This document shows, one piece after another, positions 31,507 through 40,147 of a stretch of 42,132 nt of DNA. Every line of letters begins with the position of its first letter. Within the stretch, counting starts at the first letter, position 1. This DNA is from an uncultured Coriobacteriaceae bacterium (GTDB lineage: Bacteria > Actinomycetota > Coriobacteriia > Coriobacteriales > Eggerthellaceae). The notes below the pieces were generated by a model. The model made no database searches and was not told the origin of the DNA. It saw only the letters and a list, made by a program, of their open reading frames with translations. The stretch spans positions 1 through 42,132 of the forward strand of contig URQU01000015.1 of assembly GCA_900550055.1 (NCBI GenBank). The letters are read 5' to 3'. The position numbers and the translations under genes are program-made.

Positions 31507-31881
31507 TTACTTCAGGGTCACAGCAGCGCCGGCCTCTTCCAGCGTCTTCTTGATCTCCTCAGCCTTGTCCTTGGCCACACCCTCCTGGATGGTGGAAGGA
31601 GCACCCTCGACGGTCTCCTTAGCTTCCTTCAGGCCCTGGCCGGTGATCTCACGGACAGCCTTGATGACAGCGATCTTGTTGTCGCCGAAGCCCTCGAGCA
31701 CGACGTCGAACTCGGACTTCTCCTCAGCGGCAGCAGCGCCAGCAGCCGGAGCAGCGGCAACGGCAACCGGAGCAGCAGCGGACACGCCAAAGGTCTCCTC
31801 GATGTCCTTGACCAGCTCAGAAGCCTCGAGCAGGGACATTTCCTTCAGAGCCTCGATGATCTCTTCGCGAGAAACAGCCAT
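31507..31881 (-). CDS. rplL: Ribosomal protein L7/L12
   Basis: The 124-residue stalk protein of the large ribosomal subunit recruits translation GTPases. It has an N-terminal dimerisation domain (SREEIIEALKEMSLLEASELV), an Ala/Pro-rich hinge at about residues 35-52 and the conserved C-terminal domain (EFDVVLEGFGDNKIAVIKAVR, GLKEAKETVEGAP, split here). The length is normal. The start ATG has AAAGGA seven bases upstream. It follows rplJ in a two-gene operon controlled by the L10 leader and ends in a strong terminator. Confidence 0.98.
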   Translation of the reverse strand: MAVSREEIIEALKEMSLLEASELVKDIEETFGVSAAAPVAVAAAPAAGAAAAEEKSEFDVVLEGFGDNKIAVIKAVREITGQGLKEAKETVEGAPSTIQEGVAKDKAEEIKKTLEEAGAAVTLK

Positions 31882-31975
31882 GTTAGTTTCCTTTCAAAGG
31901 GGCTGGATCATCCTTATGTTCCAGCCGAAATTTCAAATGCATTACGCGGCACGTCTTATGCCGCAAGAAGCTTGC

Positions 31976-32494
31976 TTACGCAACCTTCTGATCGGCAACG
32001 GCCTTTGCGACCTGAGCCAGGCCACGCGGCACACCGTTGATAGCGGTTGCCAGACCCTGAGCCACACCGTTGATGGCAGCGGCGATGTGAGCGTACAGCT
32101 CCTCGCGAGAGGGCAGGGAAGCGATGGCCTCCACCTCTGCGGCGCTGACTGCAGCACCCTCCATCAAGCCACCCTTGATCTGCAAGTTCTCGTTGGACTT
32201 GGCGAATTCCTTAACGGCCTTCGCGGCAGCAGCCACATCGGAACCGGCGAACACGAATGCGCTCGGGCCATGCAGCATGTCGTCCAGCGTAGGCAGCTCG
32301 GACTCGGACAGGGCGATGCGCATAACGGTGTTCTTGTACACCTTCATGCATGCACCGGACTCGCGGACTGCGTTGCGCAGAGCCTCGACCTCCTTGACGG
32401 TCAGACCGCAGGCGTCGACGACCCACACAGCACCCGCACCCTCCAGATCCTCCTTGATCGCGGAAAGCATGGATTGGTTCTTTGCGTTCGGCAT
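31976..32494 (-). CDS. rplJ: Ribosomal protein L10
   Basis: The 172-residue L10 anchors the L7/L12 dimers to 23S rRNA. It begins MPNAKNQSMLSAIKEDLEGA, followed by KEVEALRNAVRESGACMKVYKNT and the GPSAFVFAGSD block, then a C-terminal helix for L12 binding. The ATG has GGAGG seven bases upstream. rplL follows after 94 bases, giving the usual high L12:L10 ratio. Free L10 (with L12) is known to bind the leader of its own mRNA; the matching leader and an attenuator are visible upstream. rplK and rplA are not adjacent in this genome, which differs from the common rplKAJL order. Confidence 0.97.
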   Translation of the reverse strand: MPNAKNQSMLSAIKEDLEGAGAVWVVDACGLTVKEVEALRNAVRESGACMKVYKNTVMRIALSESELPTLDDMLHGPSAFVFAGSDVAAAAKAVKEFAKSNENLQIKGGLMEGAAVSAAEVEAIASLPSREELYAHIAAAINGVAQGLATAINGVPRGLAQVAKAVADQKVA

Positions 32495-32555
32495 TGTTAC
32501 ACCTCCTTCTTCTCAAACTCGGGTTCCGCCCCATGCGGGTGGAGTCGCGCTTGAG

Positions 32556-32596
32556 AAAAAGAACGACCCCTGCCGTCCTAAGACACAGGGGTCGTT
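32556..32596 (-). terminator. Attenuator in the rplJ leader
   Basis: AACGACCCCTG (32562-32572) and CAGGGGTCGTT (32586-32596) form an 11-bp stem with a 13-base loop, and on the minus strand CTTTTTC follows. It lies 61 bases before the rplJ start, between the L10-binding leader and the gene, so it can cut transcription when L10 is in excess. Confidence 0.8.
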
Positions 32597-32680
32597 GAAG
32601 TGCGATACTTAACAACCACCTCGGCGGGCCGCAATTGCTTGCGATTGAACCTTTCGGTGCCTGCTGTCTCGGGCAGCGGA
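32597..32680 (-). promoter_or_regulatory. L10 leader (autoregulatory mRNA element)
   Basis: The minus strand reads GAGACAGCAGGCACC, then GGTTCAATCG, and later CCGCCGAGG, which are the conserved strands of the L10 leader kink-turn structure known upstream of rplJL in many Gram-positive bacteria. It lies just 5' of the attenuator at 32556-32596. Confidence 0.75.
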
Positions 32681-32681
32681 A

Positions 32682-34685
32682 CTATTGTTGTTGCTCCGTC
32701 TTCTGCTGGTCGGCCGTTTCCGCGGTTTGTTCAACCGTCTTCGCGGCCTGCTCAGAAGATGACTTATCTATAGTATCAGATTTATTCTGCGTGTCAACGA
32801 TTTCTTGGACGGAATTCGTGGTATCGCCGACGATGTACTTTAACGCGATGGTGTCGCCCTCCCTATAGCCCACGATGCCGAGCTGTGCGGGCAACGCGAA
32901 ATCGTAGATGCCCTCAACGCCTTCCAGCGTCACATAGAAGTGGGAGTTGCCGTCCAGCACCGCCTGCGTCATGCTGCGGATCGCGCCCGTCTGCTCCTGC
33001 GTGTTGGCCTCCGCGGCATCGCCGGAAAGCGTTCCGCTGGTTGCCAGCATCGCCTGATAGGACTTCTGCGTCTCCGCAACCGTGTCGCCCGTTGCCACGT
33101 TCTGGTAATGCTGGATGTCCACCATCGCGAACTTCTTCACGGTACCCGCGTTGTCCTTCAGCGCCATGAAGTACGTCGGCTGCTCGGACACGTTGATCAG
33201 GATGGGGAACGTGGCGGAGTAACGCAGGTTCTGCACCGCGCCCTCGGCCGACTGCATGGCCGATTCCTCGGTAGCGCCCGCCACCGGGTAGTAATGGGAT
33301 TCCGCCGTGCGCTGGTTCACCAACACGAAGCCCACGATCGAGTTGTCCGCCGTGGCCGACGTCACGCCCGTGTACACCCACACATCATCGTCCTTGGCGA
33401 TGTAGTTGTAGCCCACGTTGCCATCGGTGCCCGGCGTGGTCTGCACCACGTTCTTCTGGCCCAACCAGCTGTTCAGCCAGCCGTCCTGGTATTTGCCCGA
33501 CCAGTTGTACTGCTGGATAAGCAGCTCGGCCGGATAGGCGCGGTCGACCCATTGGGGCACATCGTCGATGGCCAGGTCCGTGCACTCGCCCGTGGTGGCG
33601 TTCACCATGACCACGCGTTCGATGGTGGTGCCGCCGAACAGGCCGATGGTACGCGTCTGCACCGGGCAGATCCACCAGGGCTGACCGTCCTCGTCGATCT
33701 CGAACGACTTCTCATCGAACATGTAGAAGGGGTACTTCAGCTGCACGTAACGATCGATGTTGCGGGCCAAAGGCTCAGAGCGCGAATAGAAAATGGCGCG
33801 ATCGCCCAGCTTCACGATCTGCGCATCCTGCGTGGTCATGTCCACCAGCGCGTACGCCGGGATGCCCTCGGCGCGGTTCGTCAGCCACTTAAACAGGTCG
33901 GCATAGCCCAGCGGGCTCACACGCACGGGCGTGCCCTGGTAGTTGATCTGGCTATACGTGCCCGCGATCTCGAACTGGCTGACATACTCGGGGATATTGC
34001 CCATGGCGCGATTGCCCAGCAGCGCCGCGGAATCGCGGTCGATGATGGGGATCTCGGAATAGTCGACCTGCTGGATATCCTGCGCGAAGTCGGCGTCCTG
34101 CGTATCCAGCACGCTGGCGTACTTGGCCGCGTTGCCGGGGAACACCGACAGCGACGCCACGGCGCCCACCACGCCGACCAGCGCGATGGCCACGGGAATC
34201 CAGGACGCCACCTTGAACGCCTTCGCCTTCGTGCGATTGGGGTCGACCTTGCTGTTGCCCGTTTCGTACGTGCGCGACTTCACGTTCCACAGCAGGAACA
34301 GCGGCAGCAGGATGAACACGACCACGAACATCCAGGTGTCCACGCTGTGGATGTTGATCGGCGGATGGAACCACCAGTAGGCTGCCGCCACGATAAGCAG
34401 CACCAGCACCGCGGTGATGATGAGCGCCTTCTTGCCCATCTGGCCCATTTTGTCGCCGAACGAGAACTCGGGGATGCCCCCGCCGTTGCCGCCCTTGTTG
34501 CCGCGGCCGCCGCTGAACGCGGTGAACGGGTTTTCGGAACCTTGGCCGCCGGCGCCGTTGCCCGACGAGCTGCCGGCACCCCCTTCGCCAGAGGCACCAG
34601 CGGTCCCTCCGAAGCCTGCGCCCATGTCGAAGCCCGATTGCTTCAGGGCATCGATGAGCGACTCAAAACCGGATGTCTGTTTCAC
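32682..34685 (-). CDS. Large membrane-anchored protein of unknown function
   Basis: The 667-residue protein starts with a Gly/Ser-rich cytoplasmic region (about 20-75), then three membrane helices (86-104, 117-134 and 160-182), then an extracytoplasmic domain of about 480 residues rich in Tyr, Asp and Thr, ending in an acidic Gln-rich tail that closes EQQQ. I recognise no enzyme motif. Phrases such as WWICPVQTRTIGLF and VNATTGECTDLAIDDVPQWVDRA (split across two repeats of similar type) suggest a beta-rich fold like PepSY/CvpA-adjacent surface domains, but this is only impression. The start chosen is the GTG at 34685 (VKQTSGFESLIDALK), with AAAGGG six bases upstream; an ATG at 34724 is less likely. 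The rplJL promoter lies inside its last 40 codons. Confidence 0.8.
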   Translation of the reverse strand: MKQTSGFESLIDALKQSGFDMGAGFGGTAGASGEGGAGSSSGNGAGGQGSENPFTAFSGGRGNKGGNGGGIPEFSFGDKMGQMGKKALIITAVLVLLIVAAAYWWFHPPINIHSVDTWMFVVVFILLPLFLLWNVKSRTYETGNSKVDPNRTKAKAFKVASWIPVAIALVGVVGAVASLSVFPGNAAKYASVLDTQDADFAQDIQQVDYSEIPIIDRDSAALLGNRAMGNIPEYVSQFEIAGTYSQINYQGTPVRVSPLGYADLFKWLTNRAEGIPAYALVDMTTQDAQIVKLGDRAIFYSRSEPLARNIDRYVQLKYPFYMFDEKSFEIDEDGQPWWICPVQTRTIGLFGGTTIERVVMVNATTGECTDLAIDDVPQWVDRAYPAELLIQQYNWSGKYQDGWLNSWLGQKNVVQTTPGTDGNVGYNYIAKDDDVWVYTGVTSATADNSIVGFVLVNQRTAESHYYPVAGATEESAMQSAEGAVQNLRYSATFPILINVSEQPTYFMALKDNAGTVKKFAMVDIQHYQNVATGDTVAETQKSYQAMLATSGTLSGDAAEANTQEQTGAIRSMTQAVLDGNSHFYVTLEGVEGIYDFALPAQLGIVGYREGDTIALKYIVGDTTNSVQEIVDTQNKSDTIDKSSSEQAAKTVEQTAETADQQKTEQQQ
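32770..32797 (-). promoter_or_regulatory. rplJL promoter inside the upstream gene
   Basis: On the minus strand TTGACA (32792-32797), a 16-base spacer and the extended -10 TGATACTAT (TACTAT at 32770-32775) make a near-consensus promoter. It is an AT-rich island in the 3' coding region of the 32682-34685 gene. The predicted transcript starts near 32763 and has a leader of about 270 bases. Confidence 0.75.
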
Positions 34686-34870
34686 GGCATCCCTTTCTCC
34701 ATTGATGGATGAACAATGTTCCACATTGTAGCGGAACGCGTCCAGCTTCCCTTGAAACCGAACGCGTTCCGTTACCTTTTATATTCGTTGCGATGACGGC
34801 CCGTCAACGCCACGCCCTTTCGGGAAACGCCGCGCTCCCCTTGGCGAATCGCCGCGTTCGGCCGCCGCCC
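34686..34870. other. Spacer with palindromes between acnA and the membrane protein gene
   Basis: ACAATG-ttcca-CATTGT (34713-34729) covers a possible minus-strand -10 (TACAAT) of the membrane protein gene. A 9-bp inverted repeat GGAACGCGT...ACGCGTTCC lies just upstream of it (about 34733-34770). These may be operators of that gene or, for the second, the acnA 3' hairpin. Confidence 0.4.
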
Positions 34871-37546
34871 CTATTTCGCCAGCTGGCGAAGGACGTACTG
34901 CAGAATGCCGCCATGCTCGAAGTACTTGCCCTCGGTAGGCGTGTCCACGCGAACCGTCGCCTTGAAGGCAATCTCGGTCCCGTCGGCCTTCTTCGCCGTC
35001 ACGTCCACCACGCGCGGCTCGGGCAGGCCCTTCGAGAAGTCCACGGCGCCGACCGTGTACTGCTCAGAGCCATCCAGACCCAGGCTTTCGGCGCTTTCGC
35101 CCTCTTCGAACTGCAGCGGCATCACGCCCATGCCGATAAGGTTCGAGCGATGGATGCGCTCGAAGCTCTCCGCGAACGCCGCGCGGATGCCCAGCAGCAT
35201 GGGGCCCTTCGCCGCCCAGTCGCGCGAGCTGCCGCTTCCGTACATCTTGCCGGCCACCACGACCAGCGGCACATCTGCCTGCTCATAGTCCATGGCAGCA
35301 TCGAACAGCGGGACGATCTCGTCCTTGATGAAGTCGCGGGTCCAGCCGCCCTTCTTGCCTTCCGCAAGCTTGTTGGACAGCTTCACGTTGGCGAACGTTC
35401 CGCGCATCATGACCTCATGGTTGCCACGACGGGCGCCGTAGGTGTTGAAGTCCGCCGGAACGACGCCGCGCTCCTCCAGGTACTTCGCCGCCGGGGAGTC
35501 CAGCGCGATGCTGCCCGCAGGCGAGATGTGGTCGGTGGTGATGAAGTCGCCCAGGAACGCCAGCGCACGCGCGTCCTTGATGGGCTCGGCCGGCGCAGGC
35601 TGCGCGCCCATGCCATCGAAGTACGGCGCGCGACGCACATACGTGGAAGCCTCGTCCCACGCGAACGTGTCGGACGGATCGCTGCCAAGCTGCTGCCAGG
35701 CGGCGTCGCCGTCGTACAGGCCGCGCGAACCCTCCTCGAAGAGCTCCCTCGTGGCGAAACGCTCCAGCAGGTCGGCGACCTCGGCGTCGGTCGGCCAGAT
35801 GTCGGCCAGCTTCACCGGCGTGCCGTCGGCGCGCTCGCCCAGCACGGCGTTGGGCAGATCCACGTCCATGGTACCAGCCAGCGAGTAAGCGATCACCGTT
35901 GCCGGCGCGCCCAGGTAGTTCTGCGACACGTCGGGCGAGATGCGGCCCTCGAAGTTGCGGTTGCCCGAAAGCACGCTGGCAAGCTCCAGGTTGTCGGCGA
36001 TGTCGTGCAGCGCCGGCAGAATGGGGCCGGAGTTGCCGATGCAGCTCATGCAGCCGAAGCCGCACGTGTAAAAGCCCAGGTCGCGCAGGCCATCCATCAG
36101 GCCGGCACGCTCAAGCAGCAGCTCGGTGGCATGGCTGCCCGGAGCCAGGATGCACTTCACCCACGGCTTGGGCTTCAGCCCCGCTTCGGCGGCCTTCTTC
36201 GCCACCAGGCCAGCGGTCAGCATCATGGATGGATCGGTGGCGGTGGTGCAGCTGGTCACCGCGGCGATGGCAAGCGCGCCGTGACCCAGCTCGCATGCCT
36301 GGCCGTTCACGTCGACCGTTTCCTTCTTACCCAGGTCAAGGCCGCGATCGGCGCAAATCTCATGGAAACGCTCCTGCGCCTGCTCAAGGAAGATGCGGTC
36401 ATGCGGGCGCGACGGGCCGGCGATGCTGCGCTTCACGCTGCCCAGGTCCAGCTCGACCACGTCGGCGTACACGCGCTCGGGCGCCTGCGGATCGTTCCAG
36501 AAACCCTGCGCCTTCGCATACTGCTCCACCAGCGCCACCTGCTGTTCGCTGCGGCCTGTCAGGCGCAGGTATGCCAGCGTCTGGTCGTCAGCGGGGAACA
36601 GCGTGCAGGTGCTGCCGTATTCCGGCGTCATGTTGGAGATGCACGTACGCTGCGTGGCGTTCAGGCTGTCCAGGCCAGGGCCGAAGCACTCGACAAAGCA
36701 GCCGACCACACCCTTCTCGCGCAGCATCTTCGCGAACGTCAGCGCCACATCCATGGCCGCGACGCCCTCGGACAGCTTGCCCGTCAGGCGCACGCCCACG
36801 ACCTTGGGAACCAGCGTGGTGATCGGCTGGCCCAGCGCGGCGGCCTCGGCTTCGATACCGCCGACGCCCCAACCCAGCACGCCGATGCCGTTGGCGGTAG
36901 GCGTGTGGCTGTCGGTGCCCACCAGCGTGTCGAAGTACACCGTGGGGTTCTCCCCTTCCGGCGTTTCCACACCGGCCGCGGTGGAGGTCATGGCAACCTG
37001 CGCGAACTGCTCGATGTTCAGCTGATGGCAGATGCCCGCTCCCGGCGGGACGATACGCACATTCTGGAACGACTTCTGCGCCCACTTCAGGAAGTTATAG
37101 CGCTCGCCGTTGCGTTGGAACTCCAGCTCCATGTTCTTCTCCATGGCGCAGGAGCAGCCCGCCACATCGGCGATGACCGAGTGATCGATGACAAGGTCGC
37201 AAGGGATCTGCGGGTTGATCTTCGCAGGGTCACCGCCCAGGTTCGCGCAGGCCTCGCGCATCACGGCGAAGTCGACGAACACCGGCACGCCCGTGAAGTC
37301 TTGGAACAGCACGCGCGCGGGGCTGAACTCCACCTCGCTGCCCACCTCGCCTGCACAGCCGGCCTCGACCACGCGCTTGGCCAGGTCGGAAGCCGCCTCC
37401 GGGCTCTCAGCGTTGCGCAACACATTTTCCAGCAGCACCTTCAGCGCATACGGAAGCTTCTCAGAGCCCTCAACCTGCTCAACCGGATAATAGGTGTAAG
37501 CCGCATCGCCCACGGACAGGGTAGCGGCGAACTTCTCGTTCTTCAT
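34871..37546 (-). CDS. acnA: Aconitate hydratase A
   Basis: This 891-residue aconitase of the AcnA/IRP1 type interconverts citrate and isocitrate. The [4Fe-4S] ligands are C433 (TSCTTATDPSMM), C499 and C502 (CMSCIGNSGP). Other blocks: FQDFTGVPVFVDFAVMREA (split here), VGTDSHTPTANGIGVLGWGVGG in two parts, and the swivel domain GSSRDWAAKGP. The start is the ATG at 37546 (MKNEKFAATL), with GAGGGG six bases upstream. It follows icd on the same strand after 202 bases and makes the TCA branch from citrate to 2-oxoglutarate, used by anaerobes mainly to make glutamate. The gene is full length, with no anomaly. Confidence 0.96.
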   Translation of the reverse strand: MKNEKFAATLSVGDAAYTYYPVEQVEGSEKLPYALKVLLENVLRNAESPEAASDLAKRVVEAGCAGEVGSEVEFSPARVLFQDFTGVPVFVDFAVMREACANLGGDPAKINPQIPCDLVIDHSVIADVAGCSCAMEKNMELEFQRNGERYNFLKWAQKSFQNVRIVPPGAGICHQLNIEQFAQVAMTSTAAGVETPEGENPTVYFDTLVGTDSHTPTANGIGVLGWGVGGIEAEAAALGQPITTLVPKVVGVRLTGKLSEGVAAMDVALTFAKMLREKGVVGCFVECFGPGLDSLNATQRTCISNMTPEYGSTCTLFPADDQTLAYLRLTGRSEQQVALVEQYAKAQGFWNDPQAPERVYADVVELDLGSVKRSIAGPSRPHDRIFLEQAQERFHEICADRGLDLGKKETVDVNGQACELGHGALAIAAVTSCTTATDPSMMLTAGLVAKKAAEAGLKPKPWVKCILAPGSHATELLLERAGLMDGLRDLGFYTCGFGCMSCIGNSGPILPALHDIADNLELASVLSGNRNFEGRISPDVSQNYLGAPATVIAYSLAGTMDVDLPNAVLGERADGTPVKLADIWPTDAEVADLLERFATRELFEEGSRGLYDGDAAWQQLGSDPSDTFAWDEASTYVRRAPYFDGMGAQPAPAEPIKDARALAFLGDFITTDHISPAGSIALDSPAAKYLEERGVVPADFNTYGARRGNHEVMMRGTFANVKLSNKLAEGKKGGWTRDFIKDEIVPLFDAAMDYEQADVPLVVVAGKMYGSGSSRDWAAKGPMLLGIRAAFAESFERIHRSNLIGMGVMPLQFEEGESAESLGLDGSEQYTVGAVDFSKGLPEPRVVDVTAKKADGTEIAFKATVRVDTPTEGKYFEHGGILQYVLRQLAK

Positions 37547-37748
37547 ATCGTCCCCTCTTGGTGCGTATTGCACTCTGATATCGATCTTGCTGAACACGAT
37601 TCAGCCGGCAATCTCGCTCACCGGCGAAAGCCCTATCGGGAATCGGTTTCTGCCAGCAGCTATGCACGTCGGCGAAAGTCCACCGTGGGAATAAGCGCCG
37701 GCCGGCACTCCGCTTCGCGCAAATCACCGGCCCACGTCTACCGCACGG

Positions 37749-38846
37749 TTACGCCTGAGCCTTGATGGCGGCGATGAGCGCCTCGGTGAACTCGGTGCAG
37801 CTTGCGGCGGGAGCGCTGCTGCCGGTGGCCTTGCGGATGTCGCCCGTTAACACGGAGCCGTCAGCGTACACGGCGCGGACGCCGCGGCGAATGCGCTCGG
37901 CGATTTCCAGCTCCCCAAGATGATCGAGCATCATGGCCGCGGACATGATCTCCGCGGTGGGGTTGGCCTTGTTCTGACCAGCGATGTCGGGAGCGGAGCC
38001 GTGCACGGCCTCGAACACGGCATATTCCTTGCCGATGTTCGCACCCGGGGCGATGCCCAGGCCGCCGACCAGGCCTGCAGCCAGGTCGCTGGCGATGTCG
38101 CCATACAGGTTGGGGAACACCACCACGTCGAACTGCGCCGGGTCGATGACCATGTTCATGCAGAAAGCGTCGATGATGCGGTCGTCGAACTCCACGCGGC
38201 CCTCGTATTCCTTGGCCACCTCGCGCGCCGTACGCAGGAACAGGCCATCGGAGTACTTCATGATGTTGGCCTTATGAGCCGCAGTGACCTTCTTGCGGCC
38301 ATGCTTCAGCGCATACTCGAAGGCATAGCGCACGATGTTCTGGGTAGCCGTGATGGAGATGGGCTTGATGGAGATGCCGGAATCGGGACGGATAACGCCC
38401 GCGCCCTCGTCCTCGCAGAACTTGATGAGCTTCGAAGCAGCCTCGGAGCCTTCCTCAAATTCCACACCTGCATACAGGTCCTCGGAGTTTTCACGGACGA
38501 TGACCAGATCGACGTCGTCATAACGGCCGCCGGCACCGGGCATGGAAAGCACCGGACGCAGGCACACGTACAAATCGAGCGTTTTGCGGAGCGCAACGTT
38601 AACGCTGCGGAAACCGGTTCCAACAGGAGTGGTGCACGGGCCCTTGATGGCAACCTTGTTACGCTTCACCGCCTCGATGGTCTCATCAGGCAACGGAGTG
38701 CCCGTTTTCTCGGCGCATGCCGCACCGGCCTCAGCGACTTCCCAGACGATGTCAGCGCCTGCGGCTTCCACGACCTGCTGCATTGCAGCAGACGTTTCCA
38801 AGCCGATGCCGTCACCCGGAATCAAGGTTACAGTATGCTGTGCCAT
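37749..38846 (-). CDS. icd: Isocitrate dehydrogenase, NAD-type family
   Basis: The 365-residue beta-decarboxylating dehydrogenase of the isocitrate/isopropylmalate family opens MAQHTVTLIPGDGIG. It has the substrate loop with NVALRKTLDLYVCLRP, the catalytic KANIMKYSDGLF lysine, metal aspartates in NLYGDIASDLAAGLVGGLG (split) and FEAVHGSAPDIAGQ. The match of KPISITATQNIVRYAFEYA to NAD-dependent isocitrate dehydrogenases, and the acnA neighbour, favour IDH over isopropylmalate or homoisocitrate dehydrogenase. It makes 2-oxoglutarate. The start is the ATG at 38846, with AGGAG five bases upstream. A HEAT-repeat gene precedes it by 87 bases and a likely partial terminator lies between. Confidence 0.9.
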   Translation of the reverse strand: MAQHTVTLIPGDGIGLETSAAMQQVVEAAGADIVWEVAEAGAACAEKTGTPLPDETIEAVKRNKVAIKGPCTTPVGTGFRSVNVALRKTLDLYVCLRPVLSMPGAGGRYDDVDLVIVRENSEDLYAGVEFEEGSEAASKLIKFCEDEGAGVIRPDSGISIKPISITATQNIVRYAFEYALKHGRKKVTAAHKANIMKYSDGLFLRTAREVAKEYEGRVEFDDRIIDAFCMNMVIDPAQFDVVVFPNLYGDIASDLAAGLVGGLGIAPGANIGKEYAVFEAVHGSAPDIAGQNKANPTAEIMSAAMMLDHLGELEIAERIRRGVRAVYADGSVLTGDIRKATGSSAPAASCTEFTEALIAAIKAQA

Positions 38847-38885
38847 TGCCACTCCTTCTGTCCTGCGCCGCAGCGCATACGGGTT

Positions 38886-38920
38886 GAAAGAAACAGGCTG
38901 CACCGCAACGCGGCACAGCC
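38886..38920 (-). terminator. Probable partial terminator between HEAT gene and icd
   Basis: GGCTG..CCG (38896-38904) pairs with CGG..CAGCC (38911-38920) around two internal mismatched bases. On the minus strand it is followed by TGTTTCTTTC. The T-tract is interrupted, so read-through into icd is likely. Confidence 0.5.
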
Positions 38921-38933
38921 CGAGGATCCAAGC

Positions 38934-39542
38934 TTATTGGCCTTGAACGTTGTCAATGATGGTTTGCGCCTTGCGCTTCAAGGCACCTTTGCCATTATGC
39001 GCATCAAACGACATACGTTCAACAAGTGCTTCCTTAACGTGCTCCGAAAGCTTGCCAGTGGCAAACTCCGCAACGGCGTTCAGCATATCGTTGAACTCAA
39101 CATCGCCGTGATAGCACTGGATGGCTTCATCGATAAGCGGCCAGACGTTCTCGCTGCGCTTTTCGGTGGTGGCGCCATACGCGCAGAAGAAGCGCATAGC
39201 CGCCAAGCGAACGAAACCGTTTTCCTCGTCGAACAATGCGTTCTCGGCACCGGCAAGCGCCTTGTCGGTGCAGCGCGACTCCACGGGAACGAGCGCGGTC
39301 AGCGCATCCAGGCTTTCCCAACGAGTTTGGGCCTCAGGGCGATTCAGGGCATCGACCAAATCCGATGCATAGGGAACAAGCAGCTCGGGGCTAACCTTCG
39401 CGATAAAAGCCAGTGATCCTGCAGCATTCTGTCGATTACGACGCGACGAGTCGCCCAGCTGCGTGACTAATCGTTTGAATTTGTCCTCGTTCGTAAGCGC
39501 CTCACGCGCCACGAACTCGATGACATCCATGCTTCCAGCCAT
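38934..39542 (-). CDS. HEAT-repeat-like helical protein
   Basis: The 202-residue, all-alpha, soluble protein shows repeated helix pairs with HEAT-like spacing (RRNRQNAAGSLAFIAKVSPELL, PEAQTRWESLDALTALVPVE, FVRLAAMRFFCAYGA; each about 35-40 residues apart). Such repeats are scaffolds for protein binding; no enzyme motif is present. The start chosen is the ATG at 39542 (MAGSMDVIEFV), with GGAGG eight bases upstream; ATG codons at 39557 and 39530 are alternatives. It precedes icd and acnA on the same strand, with a TATAAT box upstream, and may form one transcript with them. A role in their regulation or assembly would be guesswork. Confidence 0.75.
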   Translation of the reverse strand: MAGSMDVIEFVAREALTNEDKFKRLVTQLGDSSRRNRQNAAGSLAFIAKVSPELLVPYASDLVDALNRPEAQTRWESLDALTALVPVESRCTDKALAGAENALFDEENGFVRLAAMRFFCAYGATTEKRSENVWPLIDEAIQCYHGDVEFNDMLNAVAEFATGKLSEHVKEALVERMSFDAHNGKGALKRKAQTIIDNVQGQ

Positions 39543-39580
39543 GTAAAAATCCTCCATACCACCTAGTATTTTCCAAGGTC

Positions 39581-39586
39581 ATTATA
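39581..39586 (-). promoter_or_regulatory. -10 box of the HEAT-icd-acnA unit
   Basis: A perfect TATAAT on the minus strand lies 38 bases upstream of the HEAT-protein ATG. No good -35 box is seen at 17 bases. Confidence 0.5.
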
Positions 39587-40013
39587 CCTTTTTGCAATTA
39601 CAAGCCCCATATTCAGCGCAGAATTAACACGGCGGTAAACTGGGTTTTACGGGGTTTTGCAGCGAAGGTCTCGTGCCGGCAAGACCCGTGAATCCGTAGA
39701 GGGTTTTAATCACCTACCTCCAGAATGGACTTGCACCTAAAAGCACGATCGGGAAGAGAAACAACGCGCCGCGCCCTGCGCCCCACAAGCCGAGCGCGAC
39801 AAACCGCCCCGCCGTCAAGCAAGCAAGATTTCGCGCTCCCCGAAGGAAACAAAACCCAATGCCGCAGCAACAACCAACGTCAAAAATGGCAGAACGCATT
39901 TGAGCAATTTGCCACTTCGATCGAATATCCCACGTTCTTACGTTCGCGATACTCGCCAACACCCGATTCGCAGCGCGAATCGCATTGGCAGAAATCCAAC
40001 CCTAAGCTGAATC

Positions 40014-40039
40014 AATCAAACTTGTTTACAAGTTTGATT
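40014..40039. promoter_or_regulatory. 26-bp near-perfect palindrome
   Basis: AATCAAACTTGT-tt-ACAAGTTTGATT is a perfect 12-bp inverted repeat with a 2-base centre. It has no T-tract and looks like a strong dimer-binding operator. Its AAACTTG/CAAGTTT half-sites also occur in the palindrome array near fic (6435-6458), which hints at a common regulator or repeat family. Confidence 0.5.
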
Positions 40040-40111
40040 CACCAGCAACACTCAGCAAGCACCGCATCGGGTGCCTTCAACCACATCTCGCTTAAAAGCG
40101 GTCAGACCCTA

Positions 40112-40147
40112 TAAAGAAAAACGGCCAGGGCCGAAGCCCTAGCCGTT
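40112..40147 (-). terminator. Intrinsic terminator 3' of glf
   Basis: On the minus strand AACGGC.AGGGC and GCCCT.GCCGTT pair around a TTCG tetraloop and run into TTTTTCTTT. It lies 118 bases beyond the glf stop. Confidence 0.8.

Noticed and set aside
39714..39962. Small hydrophobic minus-strand frame of 82 codons (GTG start) in the intergenic region
   Set aside because: No ribosome-binding site, no similarity recognised, and Cys/Gly composition typical of chance frames. Could be reconsidered if conserved.
39725..40114. Plus-strand frame of 129 codons in the same intergenic region
   Set aside because: No ribosome-binding site, Arg/Ser/Gln-rich without motif, and it crosses two palindromes.
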